From an uncultured Porphyromonas sp. (lineage in GTDB: Bacteria > Bacteroidota > Bacteroidia > Bacteroidales > Porphyromonadaceae), in the NCBI GenBank assembly GCA_927910985.1, contig CAKMOP010000226.1, positions 1 to 10,755 of the forward strand: a stretch of 10,755 bases of DNA. The letters run 5' to 3'. Within the stretch, counting starts at the first letter, position 1. Each line of letters starts with the position of its first letter. Both the position numbers and the translations under genes were made by a program. The notes below the pieces were generated by a model. The model did no database searches, was not told where the DNA came from, and saw only the letters and a program-made list of their open reading frames with translations. Positions 1 through 7,628 of the stretch are shown here, one piece after another.

Positions 1-2
1 CG

Positions 3-491
3 GTAGGGAAGAGCTTCGCGGCCTATATGGAAGAAGGCTTTGCCTCACCCACGCTCATCACCTACTTCGGTCAAGTCAATACGGCTCTGAAGCGCGCTCG
101 CCAGGTCACGATGAGCAAGCGATTCTACTTCGGTGTCAATACCGCAGCCGACCAGGCAGCAGGGCTCAAGGGCAACGACACCCAAACGTCCACCTTCATC
201 ACCCTTCCGATCATCGAGCAAGCGGATGGCAGTTATACGCGCCTCTCCTACGAGACGGACTTTGTCCCCGTAGGAAGTGATCCGAAACTACTCGACATCA
301 TCGCCCGTGACGGGAATGAGTCTTCGTGGTGGTACTGGTATGCAGGTAGTGCCGACTACATCATCAGACGACTCGCTTCGCGCGCACCCTACCGCACCGA
401 AGCCTTCACAGATGACAACGGTGGATCCTACTACCGCTGCACCAGTACGAAGGATGATAAGACGTGGTTCTACCTCTACGAAGTGAAGTAA
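3..491 (+). CDS. C-terminal part of an unrecognised, probably exported protein
   Basis: The reading frame is open from the window edge to a TAA at 489-491, giving about 162 residues; the true start lies upstream. An internal ATG at 27 is unlikely to be the start because the frame continues before it. I do not recognise the family. The visible part is rich in Tyr, Trp, Ser and Thr, with an aromatic stretch SSWWYWYAG and a C-terminal WFYLYEVK, which fits a beta-rich extracytoplasmic domain such as a Bacteroidota surface lipoprotein. No catalytic motif, transmembrane helix or sorting domain is visible. The gene ends 29 bases before a strong terminator, so it is the last gene of its transcript. 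Confidence is high that it is coding and low for any function. Confidence 0.7.
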   Translation, partial: VGKSFAAYMEEGFASPTLITYFGQVNTALKRARQVTMSKRFYFGVNTAADQAAGLKGNDTQTSTFITLPIIEQADGSYTRLSYETDFVPVGSDPKLLDIIARDGNESSWWYWYAGSADYIIRRLASRAPYRTEAFTDDNGGSYYRCTSTKDDKTWFYLYEVK

Positions 492-520
492 CCACACACC
501 ACCTCATCCACATACATACA

Positions 521-575
521 AAAGGCGACCGCCCGAAGCACACTGCAGGTGCTTCGGGCGGTCGCCTTTTTGTGC
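521..575. terminator. Bidirectional intrinsic terminator between convergent genes
   Basis: Arms 521-540 and 550-569 are perfectly complementary over 20 bp around a 9-nt loop. The right arm runs into TTTTT on the + strand, and the left arm is preceded by AAAA, giving a U tract on the minus strand as well. It lies between the + strand gene ending at 491 and the minus strand ilvE ending at 603, so it can stop transcription from both sides. Confidence 0.9.
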
Positions 576-602
576 TACGCCCCCTTCGAGGGGAAGCGTC
601 GC

Positions 603-1636
603 TTATAGGTCTTCGTAGAGTCTTATCCAGCCGTGGGTATCGGGGTAGTCTCCGTACTGGATGGCACGCAGACGCTCGTAGAGAGCTGTGCATATAGGGC
701 CAGGGTTGCCGTCCTTACTGATGACGTAGCTCTTGTCTTCATCCAGGTCATCGACTCTGAGGATCGGGCTGATCACCGCAGCAGTACCGCAGGCACCTGC
801 TTCGTCGAAGGTAGCGAGCTCCTCGACGTGTACGGGGCGACATTCGACCGTGAGCCCCATATCTTCAGCCAGCTGCATCAGGCTCTTATTCGTAATGGAG
901 GGGAGGATCGAAGGGCTCTTGGGCGTGATATAGCTCTTACCACGTATACCGAAGAAGTTCGCAGGGCCACACTCATCGATGTAGAGCTTCTCTTTAGCAT
1001 CGAGGTAGATGACGCCGAATAGCCCATCTCGTGGGCGAGGACACCCGAGCGCAGACTGGCGGCATAGTTCCCCCCGACCTTATATTGCCCCGTGCCAAGA
1101 GGAGCGGCGCGGTCATACCCACGCATAATAGCCATAGGGCTGGGGCGGAAGCCCGACTTAAAGTAAGCCCCGACAGGGGTGACGAACATCAGGAACATAT
1201 ATTCGCTCGCAGGGCTCACGCCGACCTGCTTCCCTAAGCCGATCATCAGCGGGCGGATATAGAGCGAAGCTCCACTCTCGTAGGGCGGGATGAAGTCCTT
1301 GTTGAGTCGAAGCACCATATCAAGGGCTTCGAGGAAACGCTCCGTAGGTAGCTCGGGCATCAAGATACCACGGCTGGTATGCTGCATACGAGCGGCGTTC
1401 TCCTCAGGACGGAAGATACGCACCTTACCGTCCTTGCCACGGAAGGCCTTCAATCCTTCGAAGGACTGCTGACCATAGTGCAAGCAGGTAGAAGCCATCG
1501 GGATGGTAATCATATCGGAGGAAGAGAGCTCCCATTCGCCCCACTTGCCGTCACGATAGTAGCACCGTACGTTGTAGTCGGTAGGATGGTAGCCGAAGCC
1601 TAAGTTCTTCCAGTCCAGGTCTTGTCCGCTTTCCAT
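603..1636 (-). CDS. ilvE: Branched-chain amino acid aminotransferase, interrupted by a one-base frameshift
   Basis: This is a PLP-dependent fold-type IV aminotransferase that interconverts Leu, Ile and Val with their 2-oxo acids using 2-oxoglutarate/glutamate, in the cytoplasm. Family marks are QSFEGLKAFRG near residues 57-67, the PLP lysine K186 in GTGQYKVGGNYAAS, and, in the second frame, LDAKEKLYIDECGPANFFG and GACGTAAVISPI. The frame is lost after AHEMGYS (residue 207): codons from 1636 to 1016 are in one frame and those from 1013 to 603 in another, with only two bases (1015-1014) where a Gly codon is expected. Adding one C on the + strand restores about 344 residues, normal for the long bacterial BCAT form. 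As written, translation would stop at 878. I chose ATG 1636 (MESGQDLDW) over ATG 1681 because the extra 15 residues look like leader sequence and 1681 falls inside the 5' hairpin. It is monocistronic, with its own promoter and terminator. Confidence 0.92.
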
Positions 1637-1675
1637 ACTTGTCTTGTTTTTGTGTGTAGATACTGAAATAGCATA

Positions 1676-1692
1676 GCACACGCATCGTGTGC
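1676..1692 (-). other. 5'-leader stem-loop of ilvE mRNA
   Basis: Positions 1676-1682 and 1686-1692 form a perfect 7-bp inverted repeat with a 3-nt loop. The start point predicted from the -7 box at 1698-1705 falls at about 1691, so the ilvE transcript would begin with this hairpin, about 40 nt before its ATG. A role in mRNA stability is inference only. Confidence 0.4.
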
Positions 1693-1697
1693 CTGAG

Positions 1698-1705
1698 CAA
1701 AGATA
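1698..1705 (-). promoter_or_regulatory. Bacteroidota-type promoter -7 box for ilvE
   Basis: On the minus strand these bases read TATCTTTG, an exact match to TAnnTTTG, the -7 element used by the Bacteroidota primary sigma factor. It lies about 60 bases before the ATG at 1636. No clear TTG -33 element is seen; TTC at 1726-1724 is the nearest candidate. Confidence 0.55.
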
Positions 1706-1794
1706 AGGAAAAGCCCTTTAGGCGAAGCCTGAGCTCGAGACTGAGAGCTCGCTGCAGCGGAGGTCGCTGCGCCCAGCTCTTTCGCCCCGAGAGA

Positions 1795-1897
1795 GAAGCT
1801 ATATTGGTCGACGCTCCGACCTATATAAGTCCGCAGCGCAAGCATATAGGTCAAGCCATCGACCTATATTGCTCGAAGCGTCGACCAATATAGCTTC
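1795..1897. repeat. Palindromic intergenic element: 21-bp perfect inverted repeat with nested GACCwATAT units
   Basis: Arms 1795-1815 and 1877-1897 are perfect 21-bp reverse complements. The 61-bp interior holds further copies of the arm core: GACCTATAT at 1818-1826, its reverse complement at 1844-1852, and GACCTATAT again at 1861-1869. With the GACCAATAT cores in the two outer arms this makes five units in order -, +, -, +, +. Neighbouring units can pair in alternative ways, so several mutually exclusive hairpins are possible. It lies between divergent ilvE and ahpC, upstream of both promoters, and codes for nothing convincing. It may be a dispersed palindromic repeat or the remnant of a small mobile element. 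No target-site duplication is visible. Confidence 0.75.
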
Positions 1898-1973
1898 ATC
1901 CGCCCTTGCCACGGGGGGTGACTCTTACGCCTCAGCCCCACTCCATCAGCCCCACGACTCGGCGGCGCACCAT

Positions 1974-2000
1974 TCATATACATATTTATACATGTATATA
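1974..2000. promoter_or_regulatory. AT-rich palindrome just upstream of the ahpC promoter, possible operator
   Basis: A perfect 12-bp palindrome TATACATGTATA lies at 1987-1998 within a run of TATA-like tetrads starting at 1974. It ends about ten bases before the -33 element at 2010, where a class I activator would sit. ahpCF is known to be controlled by OxyR in Bacteroides and Porphyromonas, so this is a candidate OxyR site. The match is to position and symmetry only; I cannot fit a full four-tetrad OxyR motif with confidence. Confidence 0.3.
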
Positions 2001-2009
2001 CAAGGCTAA

Positions 2010-2040
2010 TTGGAGTAGCCGATATCTTAGTCTACCTTTG
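2010..2040 (+). promoter_or_regulatory. Bacteroidota-type promoter of ahpC-ahpF
   Basis: A TTG at 2010-2012 (-33 element) is followed after 20 bases by TACCTTTG at 2033-2040, an exact TAnnTTTG -7 box. The expected start point is near 2046, giving a leader of about 70 nt before the ahpC ATG. Both elements and the spacing fit the Bacteroidota consensus. Confidence 0.75.
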
Positions 2041-2115
2041 TATGCGGAATAAAGGAATCCGTTAGGAAAACCTTCATCCATCTCTCATTACAAACGAACA
2101 ATCAAACAAACGACT

Positions 2116-2697
2116 ATGTGCATCATCAGTAACTGCATCATCAATAGCCAGCTCCCTGAGTTCAAGGTCAATGCTTACCGCAAGGACAAGGGCTTCATCG
2201 AAGTATCTAACGAAGACCTCAAGGGTAAGTGGAGCGTGCTCTTCTTCTACCCAGGTGACTTCACCTTCGTTTGCCCTACGGAGCTTGCTGACCTGGCTGA
2301 CCACTATGCAGAGTTCCAGGCGCTTGGTGTAGATATCTACTCGGTTAGCACGGACTCGCACTTCGTCCACAAGGCTTGGGCTGACGCTACCGACACCATC
2401 CGCAAGATCGAATACACGATGCTCGCTGATATGACCTTCGAACTCTCGAGCGCCCTCGGCGTCCTCGGCGAAGAATCGGGTCAGGCTTACCGCGGTACCT
2501 TCCTCTTCAATCCTGATGGCGAACTGAAGATCGCTGAAATCCACGACAATGGTATCGGTCGTGACGCTACCGAGCTCCTCCGCAAGGTCAAGGCTGCTAA
2601 GTTCGTCTACGAACACCCAGGTCAGGTCTGCCCTGCTAAGTGGAAGGAAGGCGACGCTACCCTCACGCCCAGCATCGACCTCGTCGGTAAGATCTAA
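2116..2697 (+). CDS. ahpC: Alkyl hydroperoxide reductase subunit C (2-Cys peroxiredoxin)
   Basis: AhpC reduces hydrogen peroxide, organic hydroperoxides and peroxynitrite in the cytoplasm. The peroxidatic cysteine is C53 in DFTFVCPTE and the resolving cysteine is C172 in HPGEVCPAKW-type sequence (here HPGQVCPAKW). The ending PSIDLVGKI is typical of bacterial AhpC. The 193 residues compare with about 187-188 usual for the family. The surplus is at the N-terminus, where a 15-base near-repeat (2119-2133 and 2134-2148) encodes CIISN then CIINS and adds C2 and C7. ATG 2116 is the only plausible start, with no Shine-Dalgarno site, as usual in Bacteroidota. It is the first gene of the ahpC-ahpF pair, under the promoter at 2010-2040 and probably peroxide-responsive control. 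The disulfide formed in catalysis is reduced by AhpF, encoded next. Confidence 0.97.
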   Translation: MCIISNCIINSQLPEFKVNAYRKDKGFIEVSNEDLKGKWSVLFFYPGDFTFVCPTELADLADHYAEFQALGVDIYSVSTDSHFVHKAWADATDTIRKIEYTMLADMTFELSSALGVLGEESGQAYRGTFLFNPDGELKIAEIHDNGIGRDATELLRKVKAAKFVYEHPGQVCPAKWKEGDATLTPSIDLVGKI

Positions 2698-2759
2698 GAG
2701 AGCACTGCCACACCAGACTGAGCACTTCCTCTCCCTCTGGTAGGGGCTCACACACAAGC

Positions 2760-2800
2760 GGGGAGGTAGAGTCAGCCGGACTCTATCTCCCCTTCTTCTA
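2760..2800 (+). terminator. Intercistronic hairpin between ahpC and ahpF, possible partial terminator
   Basis: Arms 2760-2773 and 2779-2792 pair over 14 bp (one G-T pair) with a 5-nt loop. The sequence after it, TTCTTCTACCCC, is pyrimidine-rich but has no uninterrupted T tract. It lies 63 bases after the ahpC stop and 55 bases before the ahpF ATG. It more likely attenuates read-through or protects the ahpC 3' end than terminates fully, giving more AhpC than AhpF. Confidence 0.55.
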
Positions 2801-2847
2801 CCCCACGAGAGCCTGTCACCGTAAGCTCTCTTTACTCATACACGCTT

Positions 2848-4394
2848 ATGCAACTTGATCAAAATATCCTCAATCAGCTTCAGGGCCTTTTCGCTAATCT
2901 GAAGCACCAGTACACGCTCCTCGTAGAGCACGCAGGCTGCCCCAAGAGCGACGAACTCGCTACCCTGGCACGCGACTTCGCCAGCACCAGTCCTCAGCTC
3001 TCTGCCGAAGTACGCAATACGGATGTCCTCCGTCTGAGCATCCTCCGTGACGGCCAGCCTACGGGCATCTCCTTCCGTGCTATCCCTGGCGGTCACGAGT
3101 TCACCTCCCTCATCCTCGCCGTCCTCAACGCTGATGGCCAGGGGAAGAACCTCCCCGAAGAAGTCTTCCTGCGCCGTATCGCCTCACTGAAGACGCCCCT
3201 TCGCCTGACGACCTACGCTTCACTCAGCTGTACCAACTGCCCCGAAGTCGTCCAAGCGCTCAACATTATGGCCCTCTACAACGAAGGTCTGGAGCACGAG
3301 ATGGTCGACGGCGCGCTCTTCCAAGACGAAGTGAATGCTCGTAGCATCAGCTCCGTCCCTGCCGTCTATGCTGGCGATACGCTGGTACACATCGGTAAGG
3401 CTTCCCTCGGTGAGCTCCTCGCAGCCCTCGAAGAGAAGATCGGTGCTGCACCTGTCTCTGCCGAACCCATCCGCCGCAGCTACGACCTCATCGTCGTCGG
3501 TGGTGGTCCTTCGGGTATTGCTTCGGCTATCTACTCGGCTCGTAAGGGACTCCGTGTCGCCGTCGTCGCTGAGCGCATCGGTGGTCAGGTCAATGAGACG
3601 ACTGGCATCGAAAACATCCCTTCGGTAAGCTCTACCACAGGTACACAGCTCGCTGCTGACCTGCGCAAGCACGCCGAACTCTACCACATCGACCTGCTCG
3701 ACAACCGCCACGTCGAGAGCATCGCCCTCGAAGGGGATACGAAGCAGGTGAATACCAACCTCGGCGAAGAGCTCTCCGCTCCTCAGGTCATCCTCGCTAC
3801 GGGTGCTGCTTGGCGTAAGCTCGGTGTCCCAGGCGAAGCCGACTACATCGGTCGTGGGGTAGCCTTCTGCCCTCACTGCGATGGTCCCTTCTTCAAGGAC
3901 AAGGATATCGCTGTTATCGGTGGTGGTAACTCGGGTATCGAAGCCGCTATCGACCTGGCTGGTATCTGCCGCAGCGTCGTCGTCCTCGAGTATATGGATA
4001 CCCTGCGTGCGGACACCGTCCTGCAGGAGAAGCTCGCTACGCTCCCAACGTCACCGTCCGCAAGGCGATGGCCACAAAGGAAGTCATCGGTGATGGAGCG
4101 AAGGTCACTGGTCTGCGCGTAGCTCCCCGTGATGGTGGTGACGAAGAAGTCATCGCACTCGATGGGCTCTTCGTCCAGATCGGGCTGGCTGCCAACACCA
4201 AGCCCTTCGAGGGTCTCGTTGAGCTGAATCGTGGTGAGATCATCATCGATGAGCGTTGCCGCACTTCCGTCCCAGGCATCTACGCAGCTGGTGACTGCAC
4301 GACAGTTCCCTACAAGCAGATCGTCATCGCTATGGGCGAAGGCGCCAAGGCTGCACTGACGGCCTTCGACGACCGCATCCGCTCGGCGAAGTAA
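2848..4394 (+). CDS. ahpF: Alkyl hydroperoxide reductase subunit F (NADH:peroxiredoxin reductase), interrupted by a one-base frameshift
   Basis: AhpF is a flavoprotein that passes electrons from NADH through FAD and two disulfide centres to AhpC. Seen in order: an N-terminal tandem thioredoxin-like region (about 1-200) with redox centre C128-T-N-C131, an FAD-binding GGGPSG at 218-223, the reductase disulfide C341-P-H-C344, an NADH-binding GGGNSG at 358-363, and the C-terminal FAD motif GIYAAGDCT. The first frame runs from 2848 to a stop at 4122. Homology leaves that frame after LATLP and resumes with [17 protein letters not shown] at 4047 in the next frame. Bases 4045-4046 hold two of the three bases of a Pro codon, so one base is missing in the C run 4044-4046. 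Restored length is about 515 residues, close to the usual 521. As written the product would lack the C-terminal FAD-binding segment. ATG 2848 has no Shine-Dalgarno site. It is co-oriented with ahpC, 150 bases downstream. Confidence 0.95.
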
Positions 4395-4414
4395 TCCGCC
4401 ACACCTTCCTATAA

Positions 4415-4460
4415 GACGCAGGCCTCCGCTCACCACTGAGCGGAGGCCTGCGTCCGTTTG
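4415..4460 (+). terminator. Strong hairpin terminator after ahpF
   Basis: Arms 4415-4432 and 4437-4454 are perfectly complementary over 18 bp with a CCAC loop, 20 bases after the ahpF stop. The immediate tail CGTTTGG is short on T; a run of nine T follows at 4478-4486. Position and stem strength support an operon-ending terminator. Confidence 0.8.
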
Positions 4461-4484
4461 GAGCGAGAGCGAAGTCATTTTTTT

Positions 4485-4517
4485 TTGCGTGCGATTAAAC
4501 GCAAGAGTACATCTTTC
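4485..4517 (+). promoter_or_regulatory. Weak candidate promoter for the outer-membrane receptor gene
   Basis: TTG at 4485-4487 is followed after 20 bases by TACATCTTTC from 4508. The spacing fits the Bacteroidota promoter, but the -7 box only loosely resembles TAnnTTTG. It lies about 40 bases upstream of the ATG at 4555, after the ahpF terminator, where a promoter is expected. Confidence 0.3.
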
Positions 4518-4554
4518 CCTCTAAGAAAGAAAGTTCACTGAAGTACAAGACGTA

Positions 4555-7375
4555 ATGCGCACCGCAATGAATAGACTTCTCTCCCTACCCTCATCAGGCT
4601 TCTCAGCCTACTTCTACTCCTTTCCTCTCCCCTCACTTCGCTTGCCCAAGAAGCACTATACAGCATCTCGGGACGCGTACAGGACGAGCAGAAAGAAGCC
4701 CTCCTCGGAGCAAGCGTCAGCCTCCTACTCTCCGATGGCAAGCTCAAGACTGGGGTCATCACCAGCAAGGACGGCGCCTTCCTTCTCAAGGGAGTCAGCG
4801 CAGGAAACTATACCCTACGCATCTCCTTCGTCGGCTATAAGACACACACCGCCCCCGTACAGCTCGGACAGAAGTCCCTGACACTCCCCACCATCACCCT
4901 CCACTCCGAAGGCTCCGTTCTCGAAGGGGTGAAGGTCGTCGGCAAGACCAGCGACATCATCATCAAGGGCGACACCATCGAGTATCACGCAGCGAACTTC
5001 ACCACCAACCAAGGTGCTGTCGTAGCTGACCTCATCAAGAAGCTCCCAGGAGCAACTATTGATGACCAAGGCAACATCACCATCAATGGGAAGACCATCA
5101 AGCAGATTATGGTCGATGGCAAGCGTTTCTTCGAGGGAGATCCGAAGGTAGCGGCGAACAACCTCCCTGCCGAACTGATTGAGAAGGTGCAGGTACTCGA
5201 CCGTGACAGCGAAGCCGCACGCCTCTCGGGCTTCTCCGACGGAGACGAAGAGACCGTCATCAACCTCACCATCAAGGCTGGGAAGAAGAAGGGACTCTTC
5301 GGCACGGCCTATGCTGGTGCAGGGACAAGCTCTCGCTACGAGGCGAACTTAAGCCTCAGCCGCTTTGCCGACGAAAACCAGTTCTCCCTACTCGGTAGCC
5401 TCAACAACACCAACAACGCAGGCTTCACCGACATCAGTCAAGACGGCAATCAGCTCGGATTTATGATGGGGATGGGCGCAGGTCGCCGTGGCAATAGAGG
5501 CGGTGGACCACCTCGCCGTGATGCCAATGGCATCCTCACCTCCCGTATGCTCGGAGGAAACATCAACCACACCTTCTCTCCTAAGCTCCAGCTTCACGCC
5601 AACGTACTCGGTGGGCGCAATACCACCAACAAGATCACCGACAGCTGGCAGCAGAATTACCTCACCTCGGGCTCTACTACCGAGAGCGGCAAGAGCACCG
5701 AGCGAAGCGACAAAGACTCCTACGGGGCGAACCTCCGTCTCGAATGGAAGCCCGACAGCCTCACCGAACTGATTATCTCCCCCGAGCTACGCTATGGGCG
5801 CAATCAAGGCACCTTCATCTCCTCGACCAAGACGCTGGAGGATGCTACCTCTGCACTCATCAACGCCAGCGACCTCACGCAGTACACCCTGCAACACACC
5901 CTTCAGGGGACACTGCGCCTCGATGGGAGCCGCCGTCTGAATGCCGCTGGACGTACCCTCACACTCTCTACACGCTTCGGCATCGAGAATGAGCAGGGCG
6001 ACGGGAAGTACTTCTACGACCTCCTTGACCGCACCTCGACCGCCGACCAGTCCATCAAGCAGCGCATCGACACCCACACGCACAGCTCCAGCTATCAGGC
6101 TCGCCTCGGATGGGTAGAGCCCCTCGGTAAGGGCTACTTCTCTCAGCTGACCTACCAGCTCAAGGGCTCGGAGAGTCGCAGCACGCGTGATGCCTTTGAC
6201 TCCGATGCGACCTCAGCCTTCACCCTGCGCAACGAGCAGTATAGCAATGCCTTCCGCTCGGACTTCCTCACCCATCAGGTCGGCCTTGCCCTCAAGAAGA
6301 AGGGGAAGACCTACGACCTTACCGCAGGGCTCAACGTCGAATCCTCACGCATCAGCAGTCACTCCGTCGTCGCTGGCATCACAGCGACACCTCTTACTCG
6401 CACGACGCTCAACCTCTCTCCCACCCTGCGTCTGAGCTACAAGCCCCAGCGTGGTACAGAGCTACGCTTGGATTACTTCGGCCGTAGCTTTGCCCCGACC
6501 AATGAGCAGCTGGCTCCCGTGCAGGACGTGACGAACCCACTTATCTCCTATGTAGGGAATCAGGACCTCCTCCCCGGCTTCCAGCACAACCTCTTCGGTC
6601 GCTTCAGCCGCTACTGGACGAAGACGCAGACCTCACTCTCGCTCTTCGGCCGTGCCCAAGTCGTGCAGAAGGACATCATCCAGCGGTCACAGTACGAAGT
6701 CGCAAGCGGGAAGCGTACGATCGACTACACCAACGTAGATGGCAACGCCTCTCTGGGGCTGGGAGGCTTCTTCACCCAGACGCTTCCTGGGAAGAAGTTC
6801 TCTATCCGTGTCGCCTCCTTCAATGACTTGGCGCAAAGTAACACCTATATCAATGGGGAGAAGAACCGCAGTCGCTCCCTCCGTCTGCGTGAGGAGTTAG
6901 GGCTGAACTACCGCATCACCGACATTGACATGACCCTCAAGGGGGGCTTCGGCTACTACAATGCTACCCACACCCTCCCCTCCGCCTTCACCCCTGCGAC
7001 ACGTGATTATTCGCTCGGCTATACGGCTAATATTACCCTCCCCTTAGGCTTTGCCCTCGAAGGTGAGGCGACTTACACCACCTCCAAGGGCTACGCCACG
7101 GGCTACAACCAAGAGCAGCTACTCCTAAATGCAGGACTCTCATACAGCTTCCTCGCTGGGAAGAAGGCAACCATCCGCCTCAAGGGCTACGACCTGCTAA
7201 ATAGTCGCCGCAGCACTACCAGAGCATCACGGCGATGTCCAGCACCATCGAAGAGTCCAACACCCTTGGTCGCTATGCGATGCTGCACTTCATCTACCGC
7301 TTCGACAGCTTCAGCGGTGGCGGGAGCAAGAGCGATATGAAGCGCCAAGGTCCTCCAGGACCTCCCCCCTTCTAA
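4555..7375 (+). CDS. Outer-membrane beta-barrel (TonB-receptor-like) protein with CarboxypepD_reg domain; two one-base frameshifts
   Basis: This is a Bacteroidota outer-membrane receptor-like protein of the OMP_b-brl_3 type; the substrate is unknown. Joined across two repairs it has about 940 residues. The signal peptide starts at ATG 4555 (or 4567, MNRLLSLP) and continues in the next frame as IRLLSLLLLLLSSPLTSLA, with probable cleavage before QEA. Next come a carboxypeptidase-regulatory-like beta domain (ISGRVQDEQ to ITLHSEG, about 39-120), a plug-like domain (GDTIEYHAANF to INLTIKAGKKKGLFG, about 140-250), a Gly/Arg-rich loop GAGRRGNRGGGPPRR near 308-322, and a long barrel of alternating strands. 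The main frame 4587-7210 is open. The start is in frame only if one C is added at 4588-4590. The last 55 codons (YQSITAMSSTIEESN to RFDSFSGGG and GPPGPPPF, stop 7373-7375) are in frame only if one C is added near 7210. The barrel's last strand would be lost as written. It appears monocistronic. Confidence 0.88.
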
Positions 7376-7430
7376 AGAAGGAATAGCTAACAGTATCAGT
7401 CGAGGCATCCGCCCTCGGCTCTTACGCCCG

Positions 7431-7471
7431 AACGAATGCGTTCCAAAGGTGGAACGCATTCGTTCCTTTTT
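7431..7471 (+). terminator. Intrinsic terminator after the receptor gene
   Basis: Arms 7431-7445 and 7450-7464 are perfectly complementary over 15 bp with a 4-nt loop AAGG, followed by CCTTTTT. It lies 55 bases after the stop at 7375 and separates this gene from the envelope locus. Confidence 0.9.
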
Positions 7472-7486
7472 ATTGGAAAGAGTTCA

Positions 7487-7521
7487 TTCCACGGCTGGAA
7501 CGTGTACGTCCAGCCGTGGAA
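7487..7521. repeat. Second inverted repeat sharing TTCCA/TGGAA with the terminator
   Basis: Arms 7487-7499 and 7509-7521 are perfect 13-bp reverse complements with a 9-nt loop. There is no T tract after it, so it is not an intrinsic terminator. Its arms begin and end with TTCCA and TGGAA, as do the inner bases of the hairpin at 7431-7464, and a further TGGAA sits between them at 7474-7478. It lies about 70 bases upstream of the next promoter. An operator or a small structured RNA is possible. Confidence 0.55.
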
Positions 7522-7592
7522 AGCACGACAAAGCCCCGCCACTTCGTGCCACCACAGAAAGAGATTACTCCTCAAGCGTGGGCGAAGATTTG

Positions 7593-7600
7593 TACCTTTG
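7593..7600 (+). promoter_or_regulatory. Bacteroidota-type -7 box for the LTA-synthase-like gene
   Basis: TACCTTTG is an exact TAnnTTTG match and identical to the ahpC -7 box. It is 28 bases before the ATG at 7629, giving a short AT-rich leader. No TTG is found at the expected -33 position. Confidence 0.6.
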
Positions 7601-7628
7601 CACTCAAATAGATACATATATAATATAG

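Larger units (their letters stand above)
1706..2009. other. Divergent intergenic region without a gene
   Basis: No credible coding sequence is present between the ilvE and ahpC promoters. From 1727 to 1790 the DNA is GC-rich with short palindromes, including CGCTGCAGCG at 1750-1759 and two GAGCTC sites. The large palindromic element follows at 1795-1897. The last part, about 1974-2000, is AT-rich and adjoins the ahpC promoter. Short open frames here read through the palindromes and have no family features. Confidence 0.6.

Noticed and set aside
1600..1854. Minus-strand open frame of 84 codons upstream of ilvE
   Set aside because: It overlaps the ilvE start in another frame and reads through the palindromic element, with no start signal or family similarity.
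1795..1897. Intact insertion sequence or CRISPR array
   Set aside because: No transposase is encoded, no target-site duplication is seen, and the repeats alternate in orientation with irregular spacing instead of forming regular direct repeats.
2074..2757. Long minus-strand open frame (227 codons) opposite ahpC
   Set aside because: It is antisense to a fully convincing ahpC and arises from that gene's codon bias; its product shows no family features.
3220..4478. Two minus-strand open frames opposite ahpF
   Set aside because: They are shadows of the GC-rich ahpF codons; one also runs through the ahpF terminator hairpin.
1014..7211. ilvE, ahpF and the receptor as true pseudogenes
   Set aside because: Apart from single C losses the genes show no further stops or decay and all key residues are kept, so sequence error is more likely; not excluded without reads.
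4929..7340. Receptor gene as an intact protein starting at GTG 4929 and ending at 7340
   Set aside because: Upstream and downstream segments in neighbouring frames continue the family sequence (signal peptide, regulatory-like domain, final barrel strand), so this span is only the middle of the gene.
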